A DNA stretch of 64,000 bases, taken from Gluconobacter cadivus (lineage in GTDB: Bacteria; Pseudomonadota; Alphaproteobacteria; Acetobacterales; Acetobacteraceae). The stretch lies in the NCBI RefSeq assembly GCF_015244745.1, contig NZ_JABCQI010000008.1, positions 62,001 to 126,000 of the forward strand, written 5' to 3'. The translations under genes and the position numbers were made by a program. Of the stretch, positions 47,618 through 56,696 are shown piece by piece. Position 1 is the stretch's first letter. Each line of letters begins with the position of its first letter. The notes under the pieces were generated by a model, which searched no databases, was not told where the DNA came from, and worked only from the letters and a program-made list of their open reading frames with translations.

Positions 47618-48562
47618 GTGAAGGTCAGTGCAACACATCGCGACCAACTGTCCCGGATAGCCCTGATGCAGGTCGAAAATCTGGCGCTCAATGCTCTGGA
47701 GGCCGTTCAGGTGCTGTCCTGGGTGCGTCTGGTCACATATCTGATCCTCAACACGGCAGACGGCGTGCTGGACGTGTCGTTTCCGGGCGCGCTGGCGGCG
47801 TTGGCGCGGACAAAGGTTTTCTGTGACGTAAACCTGATGGAAACCTACCTCGAAACCTACGCCAAAACCCAGCTGATAACCTGGAACCGCGATGCGCAGA
47901 CCATTGGCCTCCCGGCTGGCCTCGGGATGACAGCACGGCAGATTGCGTCCCGTGCGAATGGCGCAAAGGGCGGAAGACCGCGAAAAACACCGAAAACAGG
48001 CGTCGTGGCGGATCAGCGCCAGGGCAACATTGTTCTACCCATTTCCGGAGGCAAAGACGTGGCACGCGAAAACCCAGCGAAAACCCACCTCACGGGTGCG
48101 CGCGATAAGCTTAGCTTAGCTTCTAAATCTTCTTCAGAAGATAAGCTTAGGCTGGACGCGATGTTCAAACGCATTGGACCCAAGGCGTTCGCTGCGGCTG
48201 GTTTCGATGACGCGAAGGATATGCCGAACTGGGGCATCACGCGGACCTGGTGCGCTACGGCTGTCGCGAAAGGCCTGACGGATGATCAGACTGAACTGCT
48301 GGTGACATCCGTCGTGGCAGCGGTGGCAGAGAGGCAGCGTGAACGCGGTTCTCCGGTCTCGCATCTGGGCTACTTCACGAAGGCGGTCGAACAGGCGATT
48401 GCTCAAGGCGATATCCCTGAAGCGCCGAAAACTGCAGAACAGCGCAAGGCGGAGCGTGCATGGGAGCAAGCCATGCAGGACTATTCCAGCGCCATCGCGA
48501 GTGGTGAAACCGGCCTGCGTCGTCCGGAACTGGCTGACTTCATTGTTCAGGCAGCAGCATGA
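47618..48562 (+). CDS. Phage replication protein, likely initiator-like
   Basis: 314 residues, GTG start with AGGAG ten bases upstream. N-terminal helix-rich domain (about 1-105), a basic patch GAKGGRPRKTPK, a low-complexity Ser/Lys linker (RDKLSLASKSSSEDKLRL) coded by AT-rich repeats, and a C-terminal helical domain. Family not identified; position after dnaB and the internal repeat array suggest an initiator or helicase loader. Confidence 0.55.
   Translation: MKVSATHRDQLSRIALMQVENLALNALEAVQVLSWVRLVTYLILNTADGVLDVSFPGALAALARTKVFCDVNLMETYLETYAKTQLITWNRDAQTIGLPAGLGMTARQIASRANGAKGGRPRKTPKTGVVADQRQGNIVLPISGGKDVARENPAKTHLTGARDKLSLASKSSSEDKLRLDAMFKRIGPKAFAAAGFDDAKDMPNWGITRTWCATAVAKGLTDDQTELLVTSVVAAVAERQRERGSPVSHLGYFTKAVEQAIAQGDIPEAPKTAEQRKAERAWEQAMQDYSSAIASGETGLRRPELADFIVQAAA
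48104..48150. other. Candidate phage replication origin repeats
   Basis: GATAAGCTTAG occurs at 48104-48114 and 48140-48150, with extra AGCTTAGCTT units and a TCTTCTTCAGAAGA dyad between them. The stretch is more AT-rich than its surroundings and sits inside the replication gene, as the lambda origin sits inside gene O. Confidence 0.45.
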
Positions 48563-49032
48563 AGGGCGTCAAGCGCATTGATCTCGGGCGCGATGTGCCG
48601 GAACAGGTGGCAGAATGGCTGACTGATGCGGCTTTCACGCTGGCAGCCATGCCGTCGAACGGATGCTGGCCGGGTGGAATGCGATCCTACTGGCCTGACA
48701 TTGTCGCCGACCGTGATGATCTCGACTGGCCAATGGAGAGCGACATCCGGCCACCCATGCCGACATCGGATGAAGTGAGCCGCATGGATCTGGCCCTATC
48801 ATGGGTGCCGATGGTGACTGACCGGGGGCAAAAGGCCGTGGTCAACATGAGGCTGATCGTCCATCCGATCTCGGGGCAATATCGGTGGACATGGCGGAAA
48901 ATCGGCGGAAAATTGGGGATTAACCATGAGACCGCAAAGGACTGGCATGCAGAGGCATGTGCCGAGGTAGGAAAAAAAATCAGCCGCAGCGCATTTTTCT
49001 CTCGCCACATCCGCCATTTTGAACATATGTAA
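48559..49032 (+). CDS. DUF6362-like phage protein
   Basis: 157 residues, ATGA overlap with the preceding gene. Features PSNGCWPGGMRSYWPDIVAD, SRMDLALSWVPMVTDRGQKA and a C-terminal HTH-like WRKIGGKLGINHETAKDWHA. This type commonly stands just before phage terminase genes and may be an antiterminator-like late regulator (inferred). Confidence 0.7.
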   Translation: MKGVKRIDLGRDVPEQVAEWLTDAAFTLAAMPSNGCWPGGMRSYWPDIVADRDDLDWPMESDIRPPMPTSDEVSRMDLALSWVPMVTDRGQKAVVNMRLIVHPISGQYRWTWRKIGGKLGINHETAKDWHAEACAEVGKKISRSAFFSRHIRHFEHM

Positions 49033-49271
49033 TTGGCATAATGAGGGGACGTATGCTCGCGAGGGCTGCGTCCCCTTTCTCGTTGGGTCGCTCTGATGCG
49101 CGACCAAGAGGTCGGGGCGGGGTCGTGTGGCCTGAAAGCCACAGAATTCGTGGGTCCCTCCTGAAGGGGTAGCCGTCCGGGGGTAATTCGCACCCCGGTA
49201 AGAGGCAGTTTTCGAGCAAATCTGAAAATGGGTTGGTGTTGTTGTTGTTGTCGTCTCATGAGGAACCGGCA
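49033..49271 (+). other. Non-coding gap before the terminase genes, possible cos/pac region
   Basis: About 240 bases with no convincing gene. It has a hairpin (AGGGGACG/CGTCCCCT, 49044-49080), a second dyad near 49168-49192 with CCGGGG/CCCCGG arms, and a GTT repeat near 49235. In lambda-type phages the cos site lies directly upstream of the small terminase gene, so this is the place to expect it. No cohesive end can be defined by eye. Confidence 0.4.
49044..49080 (+). terminator. Possible terminator of the early operon
   Basis: Eight-base perfect arms AGGGGACG and CGTCCCCT with a 17-base loop, followed by TTTCT. It starts 12 bases past the DUF6362-like stop. Confidence 0.45.
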
Positions 49272-49874
49272 ATGGAAGCGCATGACACCGTCACGCTGAA
49301 CAAGGCCCAGATGGCCAAGCGGTTGAAGGTCTCGCTTCCGACCCTCACCAACTGGATCGATCGGTGGCCAGACTTCCCTGCTGATCACCGGGGCACCAAC
49401 GGCAAGAGCTGGCGCTTCAACCCTCACGCCGTCTTCGATTTCCTCGCCGCAAGGCGGGAAGAGGAAGAAAAGGCGACCATCGGCCGCGACGAAAAACTCA
49501 TGGAGCTGCAGCTGCAGTTCGATGATCTGTTCGCGGAAGAGGAGCAGCCTGCACGGTCCAGCTTCGTCTCCACCAAAGAACAGATTGATATCTGGCGCCT
49601 TCGCGACCTGAAGCGGAAAGAGGCCGAGCGTTGCGGCAAACTGGTCATCGCAGATCAGATGCAGGACATGATGGCCACGGCCTTCGCGATGCTGGCTCGG
49701 GACACCGGAGCGTTTCTGCGTCAGCTGGCCCGGGACCAGAATTGGCCTGACGCAGTCCTGCGACAGGCTGAGAGCCGCCTAAAGGACGTTCAGGTAAAGT
49801 CTGTCAACAGCGTTCTGACCATGCTCAAACAGGATACAGACACTGAACATGAGCGACAGCTTCATCTCACCTGA
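49272..49874 (+). CDS. Terminase small subunit (Nu1-like)
   Basis: 200 residues from MEAHDTVTLNKAQMAKRLKV, with GAGGA eight bases upstream. N-terminal winged helix with LKVSLPTLTNWIDRWPDFPA, as in lambda Nu1; then a charged helical region (KEQIDIWRLRDLKRKEAERC) and an oligomerising C-terminus. Recognises the packaging site. Overlaps the large subunit by 26 bases. Confidence 0.85.
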   Translation: MEAHDTVTLNKAQMAKRLKVSLPTLTNWIDRWPDFPADHRGTNGKSWRFNPHAVFDFLAARREEEEKATIGRDEKLMELQLQFDDLFAEEEQPARSSFVSTKEQIDIWRLRDLKRKEAERCGKLVIADQMQDMMATAFAMLARDTGAFLRQLARDQNWPDAVLRQAESRLKDVQVKSVNSVLTMLKQDTDTEHERQLHLT

Positions 49875-52002
49875 GGAAGTCCTGTTCGCAGATCCACGCT
49901 CCATCATCGCCCAAGCGATCGAATCATACCGTCCTGCCGAAGAGATCAATGTTGCCGACTATGCTGCGAAGCATCGGATTCTGGACAACAGGGGCGGCGG
50001 CTTCGTTGGTCGTTGGAGCCATGATGAGGCCCCCTACCTCGTAGGGCCCATGGAAGCCCTGACAGAGCAGCAATACCTCACGACGGCCGTGGTCGGGCCT
50101 GCGCGGTCGGGCAAGACGACGATTGGGCAGAACTGGCTTCTTCAATCAGTGGACGTCGACCCTGCAGACTTCTTGGTCTATGCCCAGACCGACGACGTCA
50201 TCGAAAGTTACGTCAAGCGCGAAATCGCGCCCATGATCGATGCCCATCTTTCAATGAAGGAAAAGCTGGGTACGCGGCCGGTCGACAATTCACTCAAGTT
50301 CAAGCGCTTCCGCTCCATGTGGATCGAGTTTCTGGCGGCCGCCTACAACAACCTGATCAACAAGTCCGCACCGCGGATCATCATGACCGAAATCGACGCC
50401 TATCCGGCCAATCTCGGTGATGCTTACGCTCTGGCGTCGATCAGGCGTGAGACCTTCGGGCAAGAGAGCATGGTGCTTGCCGAGAGTCATCCTGACGCCG
50501 CTCTGGGCAGCGACCCGTCTAGGTGGACGAACGGGATCATGAAGCTCTATCGGGACAGCGATCGCCGCGTCTGGTGGTGGCCATGCCCGCATTGCAACGG
50601 CTTCTCCAGTCCAAACCCGACATCATCTGTGCCGATGACACTGCACTGGAATGCAGACGCGCCGCTCGATGAGATCCGCGACAGCGCGGCGCTCCTGTGC
50701 CCGCATTGTGGAACGCTGATCGAGGACAAGTGGCGTCGCGCCATGAACCGGGACGGGGTCTGGGTCGGCAAAGGTCAGGACATCAGCCATGATGGTGAGG
50801 TGTCTGGCGAACTGGTGGCGAGCACCACGGCCGGTTTCTGGATCACAGGCCTTATGTCGCCCTTCATCATCGGCGGCATGGGATCGCTCGCCTATGACAT
50901 GGTCAAAGCGCAGCGTGACTTCGAGACAACAGGTGATGACAAAGACCTCCGGGCCGTCACGGTCAAGCGCTGGGGCCTTCCATACCAGCCGCCTCGGGCG
51001 GCTGGATCATTAGACTCACAGGCAATTGCCAACCGGGCCGAACCAGGGCTTCGTCTCGGCTTTATCCCTGAGGGTGTCCGGTTCCTTACGGCCGCCGTGG
51101 ACGTTCAGTCCAATCGCTTCGAGTATATGGTGCGTGGTTGGGGGGTCGATGGCGAAAGCTGGATCATCGATTACCAGAAGGTCGCTGCAGATCCTGCGAC
51201 AAGCCAGAAGGACTGGGATGATCTGCTGACCTTTCTCGATGAGGCCAGATACCCTCTTGTCGATGGCTCAAGTCGCGCCATGAAGATCCTCGCGGTCGGA
51301 TACGACAGCGGCGGTCAGGACGGCGTGACACTGCAGGCCTATGGCGCATGGAGGCGGGCCCGCAGGCGGCGTAGCGCAAAGCGGATGGGGCGGTTTGACG
51401 GGCGGGACGGCTGGTCCCTCCTTCCACTCAAGGGCGCGAGCACAATCAACGCTCCGGCGCTGGTGGTCACCTATCCGGACACTCAAAGAAAAGACCGATC
51501 TGCGGCTGCTCGTGGCGAGATCCCGGTCGGGTTCTTCAACCCGAACCGCTTCAAGGATGATGCCTCGACCCAGTTGCAGGTCGCTGACATCGGCGCTTGG
51601 CGCGTTCATTTTCCGGCAGGATTGCTAGCGAATGAACCACCGCATCCCTTTTTCGAGCAGTTGGTGGCGGAACAGAGGCGTCCAGACGGACGGTGGGCGA
51701 AAGTCACGCCATCGGCCCGGAATGAGGCGCTGGATCTGATGGTTATGACGAACGTTCTGGCTTTCCTGTTCGGAATTGCCCGGATGCCATGGAACTCTCC
51801 GCCCGTCTGGGCAGCTCCATGGGACGAGAACAGTAATGTGGTCTCATCGACAGAAACCCTTGTGGAAAATCTGTCGAAAGTTACGCGGGCCGTAAGTAGC
51901 TGGAATGGCGAGAAAAGGGCTGAAGCACCGACGCCTGTAGAAACAGCTCGCCAGTCTCGACAGGAACGATTGCGCCGCTTGATCAAACGTCTCCCGGGAT
52001 AG
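49849..52002 (+). CDS. Terminase large subunit (lambda gpA family)
   Basis: 717 residues. Packaging ATPase with Walker A TAVVGPARSGKTTIGQNWL near residue 90, Walker B-like RIIMTEIDAYP near 185, and a zinc-like CPHCN...CPHC pair in the linker. C-terminal nuclease domain (LTAAVDVQSNRFEYMVRGWG). Cuts and pumps the genome into the prohead; gpA-type enzymes usually act at cos. Confidence 0.93.
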   Translation: MSDSFISPEEVLFADPRSIIAQAIESYRPAEEINVADYAAKHRILDNRGGGFVGRWSHDEAPYLVGPMEALTEQQYLTTAVVGPARSGKTTIGQNWLLQSVDVDPADFLVYAQTDDVIESYVKREIAPMIDAHLSMKEKLGTRPVDNSLKFKRFRSMWIEFLAAAYNNLINKSAPRIIMTEIDAYPANLGDAYALASIRRETFGQESMVLAESHPDAALGSDPSRWTNGIMKLYRDSDRRVWWWPCPHCNGFSSPNPTSSVPMTLHWNADAPLDEIRDSAALLCPHCGTLIEDKWRRAMNRDGVWVGKGQDISHDGEVSGELVASTTAGFWITGLMSPFIIGGMGSLAYDMVKAQRDFETTGDDKDLRAVTVKRWGLPYQPPRAAGSLDSQAIANRAEPGLRLGFIPEGVRFLTAAVDVQSNRFEYMVRGWGVDGESWIIDYQKVAADPATSQKDWDDLLTFLDEARYPLVDGSSRAMKILAVGYDSGGQDGVTLQAYGAWRRARRRRSAKRMGRFDGRDGWSLLPLKGASTINAPALVVTYPDTQRKDRSAAARGEIPVGFFNPNRFKDDASTQLQVADIGAWRVHFPAGLLANEPPHPFFEQLVAEQRRPDGRWAKVTPSARNEALDLMVMTNVLAFLFGIARMPWNSPPVWAAPWDENSNVVSSTETLVENLSKVTRAVSSWNGEKRAEAPTPVETARQSRQERLRRLIKRLPG

Positions 52003-52012
52003 GAAATTCAAG

Positions 52013-52765
52013 ATGCCGATGGATCTCAAAGTCGGCCTCGATGCTAAGGCGCTCCAGCGAGATCTGAGCGCCTTGGCGGAAAACGAAATTCCTAGGGCAG
52101 CAGCCTCTGCCCTGAACCGCTTGGCTACTGGAGCTCGCCTGAAGGTCGTTGACCGGATGAAAGAGGTCTTCGACCGGCCTAATGCTTTCACGTTGAACGG
52201 GTTCTTTACGAGGCCTGCGACGGGGAAAAATCTGGAAGCCTGGGTGGCGACCCGGGATTTTGCGCGCCGTGGGACGCCTGCGATTACCTATCTCGGACCA
52301 CAGATCCGTGGCGGCGAACGCGACATGAAGCGGTTTGAAAAGGCGCTTCGAACTGTATCAGGCGGTCAATATGTCGTTCCTGGGAAAGACTGTCCGCTTG
52401 ACGAAAATGGAAACATCAAGCGCGGCATCATCATCCAGATCCTGAGCCGCTTGAGCCTCATGCAGGATCCTACGTCAAACATGGGCGATCGGACGGCACG
52501 ACGGATTGCCAAACAGCTTAAAAATGCCCGTGGATCTCGCAGCGAATATTTTGTGGGGTATGAGCGCGGAAATCGACGCCCTCGGGGGATTTTCAAGCTG
52601 ATTGGGCCGGGGAAGGTCGGAGAGATCCTCAGATTTGTATCACAGCCTCACTACAAAGCGCGGCTGCCTGTCGAGCAGATCGTCAATGAGACAATCGCAC
52701 GCCGTCAGGACCGGATCGTCAATGAAGAGATCATCAAAGTTTTCCGTAGAAGAGGTTTGCGATGA
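52013..52765 (+). CDS. Phage protein, possibly gpZ-like tail completion
   Basis: 250 residues. The N-terminus, LKVGLDAKALQRDLSALAEN then IPRAAASALNRLATGAR, resembles the start of minor tail protein Z. Its location between terminase and gpW is not the lambda position, so it may have moved or be a different head-tail factor. ATGA overlap with gpW. Confidence 0.5.
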   Translation: MPMDLKVGLDAKALQRDLSALAENEIPRAAASALNRLATGARLKVVDRMKEVFDRPNAFTLNGFFTRPATGKNLEAWVATRDFARRGTPAITYLGPQIRGGERDMKRFEKALRTVSGGQYVVPGKDCPLDENGNIKRGIIIQILSRLSLMQDPTSNMGDRTARRIAKQLKNARGSRSEYFVGYERGNRRPRGIFKLIGPGKVGEILRFVSQPHYKARLPVEQIVNETIARRQDRIVNEEIIKVFRRRGLR

Positions 52766-53049
52766 TATCCCTTACCGGGCGCGGACAGTATGTCCGCAGG
52801 CCTCCCCAAACCAGCATGTCTGGGCTCACAACAGCGCAGCTTCAGGCCAATCTTGCTTCAGCACAACAGGCCTATAATGACCTGATGATCGGCGGAAAGC
52901 CAGTTGCAGTCTCATACTCGCAGGTGAACGGATCCCGATCTGTCACCTATACCGCAGCCAACAAGACGGACCTTCTTCAGTACATCCAGCTTCTCCAGAA
53001 GCAGCTGGGGATCTCTCGCAGGCGTCCAGTAAGGTTTGTATTCCGATGA
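52762..53049 (+). CDS. Head-tail joining protein gpW-like
   Basis: 95 residues; the conserved part begins at MSGLTTAQLQANLASAQQAY with NDLMIGGKPVAVSYSQVNG and DLLQYIQLLQKQLG, matching lambda gpW. AGAGG precedes the ATG at 52762; a start at 52816 would give a size closer to lambda gpW. gpW closes the filled head. Confidence 0.85.
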   Translation: MISLTGRGQYVRRPPQTSMSGLTTAQLQANLASAQQAYNDLMIGGKPVAVSYSQVNGSRSVTYTAANKTDLLQYIQLLQKQLGISRRRPVRFVFR

Positions 53050-54734
53050 CAGAACGCAGCGCAGTCATCCTTGGGCCTGATGGAAAAGGAATGCCCCGGA
53101 CGCCTGCGTTGCCACGTCGTCGTCGGGCGATGGGACTGGCGGGCGGCTGGGGGCAAACCCCGTACGATGCCGCGGACATCACCGGGCCTCACATGGAGGC
53201 CTGGAATCCGCTGCTGTGGTCGCCGGACGTTGAGCTGAATGTCTATCGTGACCGGATCGTCTCCCGCATCAGGGACCTGGTTCGAAACGATGGCTGGGCC
53301 TCGGGCACAATCACCCGTGTCCTGGACAACGCGATCGGCGGTTCCTTTCGCGCGATCAGCAAGCCCGACTATCGAGCATTGCGCGTAAAGACCGGTCTGT
53401 CGTTCGATGCAGTATGGGCAGATGAATGGGGTAGGGCGGTCGACAGCCACTGGCGGGGGTTTGCAGAAGACGAAAACCGGTATTGTGATGTCGGGCGCAG
53501 GCTTAGTTTTACGCAAATGTGCTGGACAGGTCTGCGGCACGACCTGGTGGATGGTGACAGCCTTGCTCAGGTCTGCTGGCTTCCAGAGCGGATCGGGGAA
53601 GGGCGGGCCGAATATGCGACCTGTTTCAACCTGATCGATCCGGATCGGCTGTCTGTCCCTCAGAACAACTGGGATCTGAAATACTGCCGCGGTGGTGTTC
53701 AGATCGATGAATGGGGGGCGCCTCTCGGCTACCATATCCGTCGGGCGCATCAGGGAGACTGGTTCTCGGCAGCTGAGACGCAGGAATGGGACTATATCGA
53801 GCGCGAGACCGAATGGGGCCGTGCGAATATGGTGCATCATTTCCAGACTGAGCGTGCGGGTCAGCATCGCGGCGGAGCGGGAATTCTCGCGCCAGTCGTT
53901 CAGCGGCTGAAGATGCTCATCAAGTATGATGGGACTGAACTAGACGCCGCGATCGTCAATTCCATTTTCGGGGCGTACGTCGAATCCCCTTACGATCAGG
54001 AGATGGTGGCGGACGCCCTAGGAGCAGGTGGAGGCGACGGCGTCATGGCCTATCAAGACGTCCGGACGGCCTTCCATGAAGAAAACCGGGTCATGCTGGG
54101 TGGGGTTCGCATGCCGATGCTGGCCCCGGGCGAGAAGATCAACACCGTTGATGCGGCGCGTCCGAATTCCAACTTCGCAGCCTTCGAGAGCGCCGTTCTT
54201 AGAAATGTTGCCTCCGGCGCTGGAGTGTCATCCATGCAGGTCAGTAACAACTGGTCAGACGTAAACTACTCGTCTGCTCGAGCCGCCATGCTCGAGGCCT
54301 GGAAGACCATGGATCGCCGACGGAAGAACTTCGCCCAGGGCTATGCGTCTCCCATGCGGACGGCATGGCTTGAAGAATGCGTAGCTCTTTATGACGAACT
54401 GCCATTGCCGGCAGGCGCGCCGCGCGGGTTTCTCGCCAAGTATTTCCCGCGCCTGCGAACGCCGCTTTCGCGGTGCAACTGGCTCGGCCCCGGGCGTGGC
54501 TGGATTGATCCTGTGGCCGAGCGGAAGGGCTCAATCATGGGCATTGATGCCGGTCTCACGACGCTCGAAGACGAGATCGCAGAGAACAGCGGCGCTGACT
54601 GGGAAGAAAAGGTCGATCAGCGCGCTGTCGAGGTCAATCGCTTCAGAGAACTGGGGCTCACACCCCCGGAATGGGCGCTGAGCGGCGTTGCGGCAGAGGA
54701 TGCTGCTCAACCAAAGGAAGAGGACGCGAAATGA
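53046..54734 (+). CDS. Portal protein (lambda gpB family)
   Basis: 562 residues. Characteristic stretches: MEAWNPLLWSPDVELNVYRD, RDLVRNDGWASGTITRVLDN, NDVDYSSAR-like NNWSDVNYSSARAAMLEAWK. Forms the dodecameric DNA gate of the capsid. Overlaps both neighbours in ATGA junctions. Confidence 0.93.
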   Translation: MTERSAVILGPDGKGMPRTPALPRRRRAMGLAGGWGQTPYDAADITGPHMEAWNPLLWSPDVELNVYRDRIVSRIRDLVRNDGWASGTITRVLDNAIGGSFRAISKPDYRALRVKTGLSFDAVWADEWGRAVDSHWRGFAEDENRYCDVGRRLSFTQMCWTGLRHDLVDGDSLAQVCWLPERIGEGRAEYATCFNLIDPDRLSVPQNNWDLKYCRGGVQIDEWGAPLGYHIRRAHQGDWFSAAETQEWDYIERETEWGRANMVHHFQTERAGQHRGGAGILAPVVQRLKMLIKYDGTELDAAIVNSIFGAYVESPYDQEMVADALGAGGGDGVMAYQDVRTAFHEENRVMLGGVRMPMLAPGEKINTVDAARPNSNFAAFESAVLRNVASGAGVSSMQVSNNWSDVNYSSARAAMLEAWKTMDRRRKNFAQGYASPMRTAWLEECVALYDELPLPAGAPRGFLAKYFPRLRTPLSRCNWLGPGRGWIDPVAERKGSIMGIDAGLTTLEDEIAENSGADWEEKVDQRAVEVNRFRELGLTPPEWALSGVAAEDAAQPKEEDAK

Positions 54735-55528
54735 CACAGGCCTCATCTCTTTTCCTGAACAGGCCACTGATGCTTTCAAGCGCGCGATCGGCCTTGCTGA
54801 AGCGCTCGTTCGAGGCTGGCGCAGGAGCAGAGGCCTTCTTCGGCGAGCGGGATACTGACTCCCAGTCGTATGAAGTGGTGCAGGGTGTCGCTCTGATCCC
54901 GGTTTCAGGGATTCTTCTTCCGGGGCGTGGGTGGAGCTGGTCGGGAGCCACATACTATCAGGACATCCGCAAGGCCCTCAATTCGGCTCTCGACGATGCA
55001 GCCGTCAGCCGTATCGCGCTGATGGTGAATTCTCCTGGTGGTACGGTTAGCGAATGCTTTGATACTGCCGAGATGATCTACCAGGCGCGGGGCGAGAAGC
55101 CGATCTGGGCAATCCTGAACGATGCAGCCTATTCGGCCGCTTACGCGATCGCCTCGGCTGCGGATTTCATCACGGTCCCTCAGATGGGCGGTACAGGCTC
55201 GATCGGTTGTGTGGGTATGCACGTCGACATCACGGATGCGCTAGACAAGGCTGGTATCAAGGTGACGACGTTCCAGTACGGTGCCCGCAAAACTGATGGG
55301 TATCCAACCACGCCACTGACGGATCCTGCTCGTGAGCGGGCGCAGGCAGAAATCGACGAAATGGGCGATTTCTTTGTCCAGACAGTCGCACGTAATCGCG
55401 GGATAGCAGCGGACGTGGTGAGAAATACCCAGGCCGGAACCTATCTGGGGCGGCATGGGGTGGAGATCGGCCTGGCAGACGAGATCGCCACGCCGGAAGA
55501 GGCCATAGCCGCCTTTCTCAAGCTCTGA
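54731..55528 (+). CDS. Capsid maturation protease, S49 family (gpC-like)
   Basis: 265 residues from MTQASSLFLNRPLMLSSARS. SppA-type motifs: IALMVNSPGGTVSECFDTAE, and MGGTGSIGCVGMHVDI with the nucleophilic Ser. In lambda the scaffold is fused to or nested in gene C; here the protease ends early and a separate scaffold-like gene follows after a terminator. Confidence 0.9.
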   Translation: MTQASSLFLNRPLMLSSARSALLKRSFEAGAGAEAFFGERDTDSQSYEVVQGVALIPVSGILLPGRGWSWSGATYYQDIRKALNSALDDAAVSRIALMVNSPGGTVSECFDTAEMIYQARGEKPIWAILNDAAYSAAYAIASAADFITVPQMGGTGSIGCVGMHVDITDALDKAGIKVTTFQYGARKTDGYPTTPLTDPARERAQAEIDEMGDFFVQTVARNRGIAADVVRNTQAGTYLGRHGVEIGLADEIATPEEAIAAFLKL

Positions 55529-55540
55529 ACTTCAAAATCC

Positions 55541-55560
55541 GGCCCCTCTGGGGCCTTTTT
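55541..55560 (+). terminator. Short terminator inside the head operon
   Basis: GGCCCC and GGGGCC with a three-base loop, then five T residues. It lies between the protease and the scaffold-like gene and could reduce readthrough within the late operon. Confidence 0.65.
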
Positions 55561-55579
55561 CATGTCTGGGAGACAGTCT

Positions 55580-56257
55580 ATGGCCAAGCCTTCCCGGTTT
55601 GCTCACCTTTTTCGCGTGCCTGTTCGGGCCTCGGAAGACGATGAGAACAACACCGACGATCATAACGCCAACTCGGCTGAGAGCGAGGGCGGTGAGGACG
55701 AGGGTGAAGACGACAAGCCTAAGAACCGTAAGGCGCGTCGCGCTGACAAGTCCAAGAAAGCCAAAAAGGCCAAGAAAGCGGGTCGCGCCGATGATGACGG
55801 CGACGAGGATTCGGACGGACAGGACGATGAAGTCGCTGAAGAAGAGGGCGATGACGCTTCCGACGAAGAGGATGAGGACGACGGAGATAAAGCCTCAGCC
55901 CGCGCCCGTGAGCGTGGCCGTGGGGCGGCAATCTTCTCCGCGCCCGGTGCTGCCGCGAACCCCGCGCTCGCGGCGCAGCTGGCCTTCACGACGAACCTGC
56001 CGCGCAGCAAGGCCATCAGCATTCTGAATGGATCGATGGCGTCTGGCGGCCGTGTGCCGGCAAAGGCGTCTCCGGCCGAGGCTGAATTTGAGGAAGAGAA
56101 CCAGCCTTCCGCAATCAGCGCCCTTGATCAGCGCATGTCTCGCTCCCGCCGCCCCCCGGTCCCTGCGCAGGAAGAGCGGCAGGGGAGCCCTGATCCGTCA
56201 TCACCGAGATCCGTCGCGGCCCGCATGGTTGAGCGCGCTCGCGCCTTCAGGAAGTAA
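55580..56257 (+). CDS. Scaffold-like protein with charged low-complexity region
   Basis: 225 residues from MAKPSRFAHLFRVPVRASED; GGGAG upstream supports this ATG over 55562. Residues 18-115 are mostly Asp/Glu with a Lys/Ala-rich block (KSKKAKKAKKAG). The C-terminal part NPALAAQLAFTTNLPRSKAI resembles the tail of S49-scaffold fusions, so it is probably the separated capsid scaffold. Inferred from position and that motif. Confidence 0.6.
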   Translation: MAKPSRFAHLFRVPVRASEDDENNTDDHNANSAESEGGEDEGEDDKPKNRKARRADKSKKAKKAKKAGRADDDGDEDSDGQDDEVAEEEGDDASDEEDEDDGDKASARARERGRGAAIFSAPGAAANPALAAQLAFTTNLPRSKAISILNGSMASGGRVPAKASPAEAEFEEENQPSAISALDQRMSRSRRPPVPAQEERQGSPDPSSPRSVAARMVERARAFRK

Positions 56258-56262
56258 GCATC

Positions 56263-56685
56263 ATGAGTGATACCAACTCCGTAAACGGCATCTATCCCCA
56301 GACGCCAGCCATGTTCGATGCCACGTATCAGCCCGATCAGCTGATCGCCGGCGTCTACCCTCGGGTCACCGACAACGTCACACTTGCGGGCGCAAATGGC
56401 ATTGTGACGCGAGGAACAGCCCTTGGGCTCGTGACGGCCTCCGGCAAGTATATTCCGTCTGCATCAGCAGCCACCGATGGCAGTCAGACGCCGGTAGCGA
56501 TCCTGGCCGACACCTATGACACGACCAGCGGAGACGTTGTCGGAGCAGGTGTTTATCTGACAGGCGAGTTCAATGAAAACGCCGTCACCATGGGCGCGGG
56601 TTGGACAGCTGCAACCCTGAAATCCGCCTTCCGCCCGAATAACATCTACCTGAAGTCTGCCGTAAGCGCGGCTGACCCGACCTGA
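56263..56685 (+). CDS. Head decoration protein (gpD-like)
   Basis: 140 residues. YQPDQLIAGVYPRVTDNVTL, then PVAILADTYDTTSGDVVGAG and VYLTGEFNENAVTMG match lambda gpD, which trimerises on the capsid surface and stabilises it. Confidence 0.9.
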   Translation: MSDTNSVNGIYPQTPAMFDATYQPDQLIAGVYPRVTDNVTLAGANGIVTRGTALGLVTASGKYIPSASAATDGSQTPVAILADTYDTTSGDVVGAGVYLTGEFNENAVTMGAGWTAATLKSAFRPNNIYLKSAVSAADPT

Positions 56686-56696
56686 GGAATAGCGTT

